A program made the translations under genes and the position numbers. A stretch of 64,000 nt of DNA, taken from NCBI GenBank assembly GCA_934630375.1, contig CAKTVQ010000002.1:62001-126000 (forward strand), given 5' to 3'. The notes beneath the pieces were generated by a model. That model did not search any database. It saw only the letters and a program-made list of their open reading frames with translations, and was not told the DNA's origin. This document shows, one piece after another, positions 57,803-64,000 of the stretch (positions are counted from its first letter, which is position 1; every line of letters starts with the position of its first letter). This DNA is from an uncultured Collinsella sp. Its GTDB lineage: Bacteria; Actinomycetota; Coriobacteriia; Coriobacteriales; Coriobacteriaceae.

Positions 57803-58852
57803 ATGGACGTAACGTTCTCAACCTTCCTCGGCCAACTTGTGTCGAACCCAGTCCTTGCCGTCACCGTAATCCTTGCGCTCGGCGCCATCTTCGTCAACGG
57901 ATGGACCGATGCGCCCAACGCCATCGCAACCTGTGTCACCACGCGTTGCATGCCCGCCCGCGCCGCCATCCTCATGAGCGCCGCGTTCAACTTCTTGGGC
58001 GTGCTCATCATGACGCACTTTAACGCGAGCGTCGCCAATACCATCTCACATATCGTCGACTTTGGCGGAGACAGCACCATGGCACTCGCCTGCCTGTGCG
58101 CCGCGCTCTTCTCCATCGTCGTCTACGGTGCCACGGCATCGCGTTTTGGCATCCCCACTTCGCAGAGCCACAGCCTTATCGCCGGCCTCACCGGCGCTGC
58201 CATCGCCCTCGGCGGTGCCGGCAGCGTCAACGTCCACGAGTGGATGAAGGTCATCTACGGCCTGGCGCTCTCCATCGGCCTGGGCTTTGTCATGGGCTGG
58301 ATCCTGTGCAAACTCGTCTCAATTCTTTTTGCCGCCGCCAACAGGCGACGCGCCAACGTCTTCTTTAAATACGCTCAGATCGCGAGCGCCGCGGCCATGA
58401 GCTTTATGCACGGCGCGCAGGATGGACAGAAATTCATCGGCGTGCTCTTTTTAGGTGTCGCCTTCGCCAACGGCCAGACCGGCGTCGGCGATGCCGGCAT
58501 CCCCATCTGGATCATGCTGCTGTGCTCGGCCACCATGGGTATCGGTACCAGCGTGGGCGGCGAGCGTATCATCAAGTCCGTCGGCCAGAGCATGGTCAAA
58601 CTCGAGAAGTATCAGGGTTTCTCCGCCGACCTCGCAGGCGCCGCAAACCTGCTGCTCGCGACGCTCACCGGCATCCCCGTGTCCTCTACCCACATCAAGA
58701 CCTGCGCCATCATGGGCGTCGGCGCCGTCAAGCGCCTCTCGGCCATCAACTTTGGCGTGGTCAAGGACATGATGTTCACCTGGTTCTTCACCTTCCCCGC
58801 CTGCGGACTCATCAGCTTTGTCATGGCTAAGCTGTTCATGATGTTCCTCTAG
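57803..58852 (+). CDS. pit: Low-affinity inorganic phosphate transporter (Pit family)
   Basis: The 349-residue membrane protein has both Pit signature repeats, NGWTDAPNAIATCVTTR near the N-terminus and MSFMHGAQDGQKFIGV in the second half, plus GIPTSQSHSLIAG and GIPVSSTHIKT. It imports phosphate as a metal-phosphate complex with protons. The SD GAGAAAG is modest. The next gene encodes its usual DUF47 partner. Confidence 0.93.
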   Translation: MDVTFSTFLGQLVSNPVLAVTVILALGAIFVNGWTDAPNAIATCVTTRCMPARAAILMSAAFNFLGVLIMTHFNASVANTISHIVDFGGDSTMALACLCAALFSIVVYGATASRFGIPTSQSHSLIAGLTGAAIALGGAGSVNVHEWMKVIYGLALSIGLGFVMGWILCKLVSILFAAANRRRANVFFKYAQIASAAAMSFMHGAQDGQKFIGVLFLGVAFANGQTGVGDAGIPIWIMLLCSATMGIGTSVGGERIIKSVGQSMVKLEKYQGFSADLAGAANLLLATLTGIPVSSTHIKTCAIMGVGAVKRLSAINFGVVKDMMFTWFFTFPACGLISFVMAKLFMMFL

Positions 58853-58919
58853 TCAAACCGAGCGTCCATCCGGACCGTAATACTTCGCCCACCCGTCTTC
58901 GCCTCGAAAGGACCCACTC

Positions 58920-59543
58920 ATGGCAAAGAAACCCGATTCGTTCTACTTTGACAACTACGTCGCCTGCGCCGACCTCGCCGTTCAGGCTGCCGAGCTGCTC
59001 ACCCAGATTTTTGAGAACTTCGACGCTGCGCAGATCCACGACATGCTCGATAAAATGCATGCAATCGAGCACGCGGCAGACAAGAAGCACCATGAGCTCG
59101 AGGATGCCCTGCTCACGGCCTTTATCACCCCGCTTGAGCGCGAGGACCTCGACCTGATGAGCTGCTCACTCGACACTGTGCTCGACCGTATCGAGGGTGT
59201 CGTGCAGCGCGTCTACTTCACCAACATCCAGAGCATCCACCCCGATGCCATCGTGATTGCCCACAAGGTGACCGACGCTTGCCGCGCCATGAAGGACCTG
59301 ATGGTCGAGCTGCCCAACTACCGCAAGTCCAAGACCCTGCGCGAGCTCGTCATCCAGATCAACACCATCGAGTCCGAAGCCGACGAGCTCTACATCAACG
59401 CCATGCGCAACCTGCACGTCAACGGCAAGGACCCACTTGAGGTCATCGCCTGGCGTGACGTGTATGCCTTCCTGGAGTACTGTGCCGACTGCTGCGAGAA
59501 TGTGGCTGATGTTGTGGATTCGATTGTCATGAAGAACAGTTAA
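58920..59543 (+). CDS. DUF47 (PhoU-like) Pit accessory protein
   Basis: The 207-residue all-helical protein has the DUF47 pattern YVACADLAVQAAELL, IHDMLDKMHAIEHAADKKHHEL, ITPLEREDLDLM and CADCCENVADVVDSIV, with metal-binding acidic/His positions. It regulates Pit-type transport in the cytosol. The SD AAAGGA lies 8 nt before the ATG, 67 nt after pit, so the two form an operon. Confidence 0.9.
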   Translation: MAKKPDSFYFDNYVACADLAVQAAELLTQIFENFDAAQIHDMLDKMHAIEHAADKKHHELEDALLTAFITPLEREDLDLMSCSLDTVLDRIEGVVQRVYFTNIQSIHPDAIVIAHKVTDACRAMKDLMVELPNYRKSKTLRELVIQINTIESEADELYINAMRNLHVNGKDPLEVIAWRDVYAFLEYCADCCENVADVVDSIVMKNS

Positions 59544-59567
59544 TTGGGGGCACGTATCCCACCGGTC

Positions 59568-59644
59568 GCGGGCCCGACCACTAATACCTTTTTCACTCCG
59601 GCTGCAAGCAGAGTCGTTCAAAAGGTATTAGTGGTCGGGCCCGC
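59568..59644. repeat. 77-bp palindrome with perfect 25-bp arms
   Basis: The arms at 59568-59592 and 59620-59644 (core GACCACTAATACCTTTT) are perfectly complementary over 25 bp around a 27-nt loop. It follows the DUF47 gene on the plus strand. There is no T-run after the stem. Confidence 0.85.
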
Positions 59645-59820
59645 TCCCTTACGTACCACCATTGGGAACTTTGGCTGATAGTTGTAGCGCAATGGGGGTT
59701 TGGCTGAAGGGACCTTTGGTACCCGTTCGGACACTTTGGCCCTTGATGAGCGTTTGGCCGATTGCTGCTTTGGGTACTCTTTGGGTTACTTTGGGTTTGT
59801 TTGATTTTTAATTTTAGGAG
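59645..59820 (+). other. Spacer with repeated TTTGG words
   Basis: Between the palindrome and the nitroreductase SD the plus strand carries about eight TTTGG(C/G/T) words in ~150 bp and is very G/T-rich. No gene is supported. It may be a decayed tandem repeat. Confidence 0.5.
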
Positions 59821-59827
59821 GGCTTGT

Positions 59828-60358
59828 ATGTCTTATTTGGATCTGGCTCGGGGTCGTTATTCTTGTCGCGAGTTTGAGGATCGTTCTGTTGAGCAGGCTG
59901 TGGTGGATGCCATTGTTGAGGCTGGGCGTATTGCTCCTTCTGCTTGTAATAATCATCCAACCCGTGTGATGGTGTTGGATACGCCTGAGCTTCTGGAGAA
60001 GGCTGCTGCTTGTCAGCCTCGGTTTGCTCGTGATGGGTCTATCTTTGGGGCTCCGCTTGTCTTCCTTATTTGCAGCGTTACCGATGATGCTTGGGTACGC
60101 CCGTATGACCAGATGAATTCCAGTGAAATCGATACGTCCATCGTGTGTGATCAGATGATGATGGAGGCCACCGAGCAGAGCCTGGGAACGTGCTGGGTAT
60201 GCCATTTTAAGCCTGAGGTGGCAGAGGAGCAGTTCAATCTGCCCAAGGGCGTCTATCCCTATCACATGCTCGTCTGTGGCTATCCCGCCGACCACATCGC
60301 CGATCCCGAGCATCGCGAGGCCCGCACCATTCCCCTCTCCAACTTCCTCCTCAAGTAG
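59828..60358 (+). CDS. Nitroreductase family protein
   Basis: The 176-residue protein has the nitroreductase/FMN fold pattern RYSCREFEDRSVEQAVVDAIVEAGRIAPSACNNHP, then MMMEATEQSLGTCWVCHF and YPYHMLVCGYPAD. Members are FMN-dependent oxidoreductases. The SD AGGAGG lies 6 nt before the ATG at 59828. Codon choice changes inside the gene: up to about 60060 it prefers T-ending codons, after that C-ending codons like its neighbours, suggesting a mosaic origin. Confidence 0.85.
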   Translation: MSYLDLARGRYSCREFEDRSVEQAVVDAIVEAGRIAPSACNNHPTRVMVLDTPELLEKAAACQPRFARDGSIFGAPLVFLICSVTDDAWVRPYDQMNSSEIDTSIVCDQMMMEATEQSLGTCWVCHFKPEVAEEQFNLPKGVYPYHMLVCGYPADHIADPEHREARTIPLSNFLLK

Positions 60359-60404
60359 TTTTTAGACATACCTTAAAATCTACCTTTTACCGCTCACCCA
60401 TTCG

Positions 60405-60442
60405 CCGAGTTCTGCGCCACTATGTGCAGGGCTCGGTTTTTT
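60405..60442 (+). terminator. Nitroreductase terminator
   Basis: A CCGAGxTCTGC/GCAGxGCTCGG stem followed by TTTTTT. Confidence 0.8.
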
Positions 60443-60476
60443 ATGTTGCGCGCCCCTGCACACCCTGCACAGTCAT

Positions 60477-60507
60477 AAAAAAGGACCCGCAAGCTGCGGG
60501 TCCTTTT
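60477..60507 (-). terminator. divIVA terminator
   Basis: A perfect 12-bp stem AAAAGGACCCGC with its complement, followed on the minus strand by TTTTTTTATGA. Confidence 0.9.
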
Positions 60508-60532
60508 GAGATACTAAATTGTAGGACGAATG

Positions 60533-61207
60533 TTAGTCCAAGTCGTCGGCGGCAAAGTTGTCGATCGGGGCGAAAGGATCGGCCACGGGGACAACCGGGT
60601 CAGCGACGGGCAGCGGCTCGGCGGGAACAGTCACCGCAGGAGAAGCGGCAGAACCGACCGGCGTGGAGGCCATGAGGTCGGCCGGGAAGGAGTTCTGAGC
60701 GTCGTCCATGAAGTGCTGGATGAGCTTGAGGTACTCGGCCTTGAACTCCTCACGGGAGGCCTTCAGGCGGTCGATCTCCTCGAGCTCGGCCTGCTTCTCG
60801 GTCAGGGCCTGACGGATAACCTCGCGGGCCTTGGCGTCGGCCTCGTTGCGAATGCGCTCGGCATTCTCATTAGCATCGTTGACGATGTTCTCAGCGGTCT
60901 GCTGGGCGGCAATCAGGGCGGCGGAAATCTGGCGCTCCTGGGCAGTGAAGTCGGGGGCGGGGGCAGCCACAGGGGCAGCGGGGACGGCCTGGGCGGCAGC
61001 GTCCTGAGCCTGGGCAAGCTGAGCCTGCGCATCGGCAAGCTGCTGCTCGGTGGCGGTCAAGCGACCCTTAAGGTCGACAATCTTGGCGAGCATAGCATCA
61101 ACCTCGGAGGACAGCGTCTCCAAGAAGACGTCGACCTCGGCGGGGTCGTAGCCGCGCTTGGCCTCAGAGAAAGTCTGAGCCTGGATGTCAGCAGGGGTAA
61201 TAGCCAT
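60533..61207 (-). CDS. divIVA: DivIVA domain cell-division/polarity protein
   Basis: The 224-residue protein starts with the DivIVA membrane-binding domain (ITPADIQAQTFSEAKRGYDPAEVDVFLETLSSEVD). A coiled coil with an Ala/Gln/Pro insert follows (about 50-95), then a second coiled coil (AENIVNDANENAERIRNEADAKAREVIRQ), and an acidic tail. It marks curved membrane at septa and poles. The SD AAAGGAG lies 7 nt before the ATG. It belongs to a yggS-sepF-yggT-divIVA cluster. Confidence 0.93.
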   Translation of the reverse strand: MAITPADIQAQTFSEAKRGYDPAEVDVFLETLSSEVDAMLAKIVDLKGRLTATEQQLADAQAQLAQAQDAAAQAVPAAPVAAPAPDFTAQERQISAALIAAQQTAENIVNDANENAERIRNEADAKAREVIRQALTEKQAELEEIDRLKASREEFKAEYLKLIQHFMDDAQNSFPADLMASTPVGSAASPAVTVPAEPLPVADPVVPVADPFAPIDNFAADDLD

Positions 61208-61268
61208 AACATGTCTCCTTTATCATCGCCTCGGCGCCATACGCCCGACGTAAGTTACTGAGTCAGTT

Positions 61269-61550
61269 CTATACGAGTATACCTATAAGAAGCTGCAGAA
61301 CCAGCCTCTGCACCAACTGCAACGCAATAATCGCAATGACCGGCGAAAAATCGACGCCACCCATCGGAGGAATAAACCGACGGAATAGGTTGAGCCACGG
61401 ACCGCACACGCTATCGAGCACCGCAGCGATATCCTGGAGCAAGCCGCCTTGCTTCATGGGGATCCACGTCATAAGGCAGTAGACCACAATAAGTGTGGAA
61501 TAGAAGTTAAACAGCGTGTTGACCAGCTGGACGATAGTGTAGATGTTGAT
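61269..61550 (-). CDS. yggT: YggT family membrane protein, no canonical start codon
   Basis: The ~93-residue protein has two hydrophobic helices around VVYCLMTWIP and SPVIAIIALQLVQRLVLQLLIGIL, with WLNLFRRFIPPMGGVDFSPV, which defines YggT/YlmG. The frame is open back to the sepF stop codon and contains no ATG, GTG or TTG before residue ~22. The SD GAGGAG stands 6 nt before an ATC and adjacent to an ATT, so AUC or AUU initiation at 61550 or 61556 is the best reading; a GTG at 61487 would delete the first helix. It lies 21 nt after sepF, in the same frame. Confidence 0.75.
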   Translation of the reverse strand: MNIYTIVQLVNTLFNFYSTLIVVYCLMTWIPMKQGGLLQDIAAVLDSVCGPWLNLFRRFIPPMGGVDFSPVIAIIALQLVQRLVLQLLIGILV

Positions 61551-61571
61551 GAGAATCTCCTCGTCTTGTCT

Positions 61572-62294
61572 TTACTTAAGATAGCCGTCGGCACGGAGTT
61601 TCTTCAGGTCCGAATCCTTAACCTCGCAGCCAGCGGGCAACACCATGAACACGCGATCGCCCACTTCTTTGACCGTGGCGCCCAGGCCGCAGGCGAAACC
61701 GTAAGAGAAGTCCAGGACGCGTTTGGCAACCTCGGTGCGGACGCCTACGAAGATCAGCGCGACAGGCTGCTTGGTGCGAACGCGGCGCACAACGGTCTCA
61801 ACATCGTCATAGCTCTCGGGGCGCAGGACATAGGCCGGCAGCTGGGGCGTGGCGTTGATGATATTGCTTGCATAGGCCGAGGCATCGCTCGGCGCAGGCG
61901 CGGGCGCAGCGGCGGCGCGGGCGCGGGTATTCTCGGCATAGCTCGACGGTGTGTCATAGGCGCCAGGACGATATCCGCCGCCGGCAGTATCCTGCGAACG
62001 CGAAGGCGGGTTGTACGTCGTGGCGTGACGAGAATCATCGCCAACGAGCTGGCCGGAACGCGTATACACGGCAACCGACTCGGCCTCGCCACGACGCGTC
62101 TGGCCCAGCAAGCCATTGCTCGGCTCGTCCTGGGTGTAGAAACCCTCGCCCGAGGCGCCGCTGTAGCCGTTGTTCTGATAGCCGTCGTCGTAGCCGTCAT
62201 CGTAGCCGTAGTCGTCGTCTTGGCCATAACCCTGGTCGTAACCCTGCTGGCCGCCCAGGTGCATCTTATTTTTAATCTCGTCAAGGAAGCCCAT
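61572..62294 (-). CDS. sepF: SepF cell-division protein
   Basis: The 240-residue protein has an N-terminal amphipathic membrane-binding helix (MGFLDEIKNKMHLGG). A long disordered Gly/Tyr/Asp-rich linker follows (about 16-150), then the SepF core (YVLRPESYDDVETVVRRVRTKQPVALIF, RVLDFSYGFACGL, VFMVLPAGCEV). It anchors FtsZ to the membrane in bacteria without FtsA. The ATG at 62294 has SD GAGAGG. Confidence 0.93.
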   Translation of the reverse strand: MGFLDEIKNKMHLGGQQGYDQGYGQDDDYGYDDGYDDGYQNNGYSGASGEGFYTQDEPSNGLLGQTRRGEAESVAVYTRSGQLVGDDSRHATTYNPPSRSQDTAGGGYRPGAYDTPSSYAENTRARAAAAPAPAPSDASAYASNIINATPQLPAYVLRPESYDDVETVVRRVRTKQPVALIFVGVRTEVAKRVLDFSYGFACGLGATVKEVGDRVFMVLPAGCEVKDSDLKKLRADGYLK

Positions 62295-62354
62295 GGTTGT
62301 GTCCTCTCGCGGTTTAGTGCAGGCGCCCCGATAATCAGTGCGCACTTCAGAGCC

Positions 62355-63092
62355 TTATTTTACTGCAAACTCCGGGCTAAATACTACCCTGCCCAGGCGA
62401 ACGAGCGTAGAGCCTTCCTCAAGGGCAGGCTCAAAGTCCTCGCTCATGCCGCAGGAAAGCTCGGGCAGGCTCAAGTCGGGATGGGCCGCTTCCAACTCAT
62501 CCCTCAGCTCGCGTAGCCCGGCAAATGTACGGCGTGCCACATCCTTGTTCCCCCGGGGCGCCATGGTCATAAGCCCCTGCACACAAATTCCCTCAAGCTC
62601 TGCAAGCTCGCCCATGGCAGCGCGGAATTCATCGGGCGAAAAGCCGCCCTTCGACTCCTCGCCGCTCACATTGACCTCAATCAATACGCGCTGGGGAGCG
62701 GCAAGCTCGCCCGCCTCAATCTTGCGGACCGCGCGGCTCGAGATGGCCTGCGCCAAATGCAGCGAGCTTACCGAATGGATCAGCTCGGCCGAGCCCAGCA
62801 CCGCATTGATCTTATTGGTCTGCAGGTTGCCGATCATATCGAAGCGCACCTCGGGCAGGTCCGGATGGTCCGCCAGGCCCGTGAGCTTACGGACGAGCTC
62901 TTGCGGACGGTTCTCGGCAAAGTGTCGATACCCCACCCGGATCGCAGCGACCGTCTCATCGACGCCGACGGTCTTGGACACTGCAATGAGGCGCGCGGCA
63001 TCATGGGGCCGACCCGCTCGATCGAGTGCAGCATAAAAACGCTCGAGAATCTGCTCGCGGCGAGCGCGCATCAAGTCCAAATAATTATCCAT
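62355..63092 (-). CDS. yggS: PLP homeostasis protein YggS
   Basis: The 245-residue alanine-racemase-fold protein has the PLP lysine in RLIAVSKTVG, HFAENRPQELVRK, FDMIGNLQTNK, LIEVNVSGEESKGG and LSCGMSEDFEPAL. It holds PLP and keeps its pools balanced. The ATG at 63092 has SD GGAGG. It precedes sepF by 60 nt. Confidence 0.93.
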   Translation of the reverse strand: MDNYLDLMRARREQILERFYAALDRAGRPHDAARLIAVSKTVGVDETVAAIRVGYRHFAENRPQELVRKLTGLADHPDLPEVRFDMIGNLQTNKINAVLGSAELIHSVSSLHLAQAISSRAVRKIEAGELAAPQRVLIEVNVSGEESKGGFSPDEFRAAMGELAELEGICVQGLMTMAPRGNKDVARRTFAGLRELRDELEAAHPDLSLPELSCGMSEDFEPALEEGSTLVRLGRVVFSPEFAVK

Positions 63093-63134
63093 TGTCAATC
63101 GCCTCCGCAAACAGCCAAACAAGTAGTCTCATGC

Positions 63135-63174
63135 TAACGCAAGAGCGCGACCCTGCATTCGCAAGGTCGCGCTC
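63135..63174 (-). terminator. phoU terminator
   Basis: A perfect 10-bp stem GAGCGCGACC with its complement, followed on the minus strand by TTGCGTT. Confidence 0.65.
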
Positions 63175-63212
63175 ACTTAGGTATTTACAATCTTTCGACG
63201 AACGGGGCTACC

Positions 63213-64000
63213 CTACTCCTCGTCGTCCTCGGCGTCATCCTCGTCCTCAAGGTGCTCGAGCAGGAAGCGAAGACCCTCGCTCAGCTCGTTGGCGGGCACC
63301 TTGGCAACATAGCGTGCGTCGATAGCGGGCCTCATGATGACGCCCTCACCCGAAGGCACGCGCATGCTCTCGAGCTCATCCTCGTCCGCACGGGCGATAT
63401 CGCCGGCATTCATGCGCTGGCCGGTCAGCAGGAACGTCAGGCGGCAGGCGGCATCGATGGAAATCGAGGCGATACGATCGAGGTAGCGCGAAACCATGAT
63501 GGCGCGGCGCAGGTCGTCGTAGTTGCTGTCGTCGTCCATAAACTCGCCCGCGTCCATGCGGTTGAAGGTACGGAAGAACTTCTCATAGGCAGCGTGCACC
63601 GGCTCGTCCTCGACAGCCAGGTTGCAGATGATGGACATGTCGTTGGCGACCAGAGCGGAGATCGAGGAGCCCAGCACCTGGTAGACGGCCTCGGCCTCGG
63701 CATCAACCAAGGTCACAAGCTCCTGAGGCAGCGAGATATCGGCCTTGACCATATGGCTGGCGGCACGGCAGATCTGGCGAACCTTATCGGTCATGCGCTG
63801 CAGGTTAAAGTCGACATAGATGATCGTCTGAAGCAAGCGGAAGTCGGAGGCGACCGGCGACTGCGTGGCGATCAGGTTGTAGCACACGGCCTCGAGGTTG
63901 GCACAACGGGCGTCAATCGAAAGCGTGCGCTTCTTGGTCTTGACGGCGAGCTTGCGGTCGTCGGTCACATAGGCCTTCACGGCGTCGTGAAGAGCCAGAT
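63213..64000 (-). CDS. phoU: PhoU-like phosphate regulator, N-terminus beyond window
   Basis: The visible ~261 residues are all-helical with two PhoU repeats (LEAVCYNLIATQSPVASDFRLLQTIIYVDFNLQRM and IMVSRYLDRIASISIDAACRLTFLLTG) and an acidic tail EDEDDAEDDEE. The frame is open to the right edge, and the family N-terminus (about 20-30 residues) is missing, so a GTG at 63980 is not the true start. It modulates phosphate uptake and signalling. The C-terminal extension of ~40 residues beyond the usual PhoU end is unusual. Confidence 0.85.
   Translation of the reverse strand, partial: LALHDAVKAYVTDDRKLAVKTKKRTLSIDARCANLEAVCYNLIATQSPVASDFRLLQTIIYVDFNLQRMTDKVRQICRAASHMVKADISLPQELVTLVDAEAEAVYQVLGSSISALVANDMSIICNLAVEDEPVHAAYEKFFRTFNRMDAGEFMDDDSNYDDLRRAIMVSRYLDRIASISIDAACRLTFLLTGQRMNAGDIARADEDELESMRVPSGEGVIMRPAIDARYVAKVPANELSEGLRFLLEHLEDEDDAEDDEE

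Noticed and set aside
1-64000. CRISPR array, insertion sequence, prophage or integron
   Set aside because: No regularly spaced direct repeats, transposase, integrase or phage genes were found on either strand.

Overview
This window looks like a chromosomal segment of a GC-rich, anaerobic gut actinobacterium of the class Coriobacteriia, most like Collinsella. That assignment is an inference. It rests on the cell-division block DivIVA-YggT-SepF-YggS, the C_GCAxxG_C_C and HgdB-like anaerobic iron-sulfur proteins, selenium and molybdenum metabolism, and a BspA/InlB/MBG-type giant surface protein. No rRNA, tRNA, CRISPR array, insertion sequence or prophage was found.

Layout. (1) 1-10664, minus: one giant secreted surface protein that runs off the left edge (at least 3,554 residues), made of duplicated leucine-rich and immunoglobulin/MBG-like modules. 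A 12-bp inverted repeat surrounds its upstream region and includes its ribosome binding site. (2) 10792-20168, minus: ten closely spaced genes that look like one selenium/redox operon. They encode two HgdB/double-cubane-type iron-sulfur proteins, a C_GCAxxG_C_C protein, a TDT transporter, an ATP-dependent activase, a GT4 glycosyltransferase, selenide water dikinase (SelD, itself a selenoprotein with an in-frame TGA), YedF, a DUF3343 protein and a cysteine desulfurase/selenocysteine lyase. (3) 20617-26031, minus: molybdate uptake (modABC, with an unusual long ModB) and molybdenum-cofactor genes (mog, moeA). (4) 26244-34336: a CLC-F-like channel, a lipid kinase, a release-factor-like rescue protein, xpt, an MFS transporter, metY, a second C_GCAxxG_C_C protein and YigZ. 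(5) 34565-40101: RNase P RNA, rpsA, a HAD hydrolase, a CyuA-like cysteine desulfidase, rpiB and ndk. (6) 40479-43936, minus: argH, a 56-residue gene, argG, and upstream of argG a newly read 24-codon leader peptide ending in arginine codons, followed by a terminator-like hairpin. (7) 44210-53661: a Cof hydrolase, polA, an M18 aminopeptidase, yaaA, a TPP riboswitch with thiC, and thiD. (8) 53728-60358: a pentapeptide protein, an SGNH hydrolase, a PARG-like protein with an altered catalytic motif, a Bax-inhibitor-1 protein, pit with its DUF47 partner, and a nitroreductase. (9) 60533-64000, minus: divIVA, yggT (no canonical start codon), sepF, yggS and a phoU cut by the right edge.

How the parts may work together. 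Regions 2 and 3 would bring molybdate in, build molybdenum cofactor, make selenophosphate, and run an ATP-driven low-potential iron-sulfur reductase. The substrate of that reductase and the roles of the glycosyltransferase and transporter are unknown. This is the best candidate here for an undescribed system. Intergenic spaces are also unusually rich in palindromes. At least four small families recur within the window, and several longer unique nested palindromes sit between genes.
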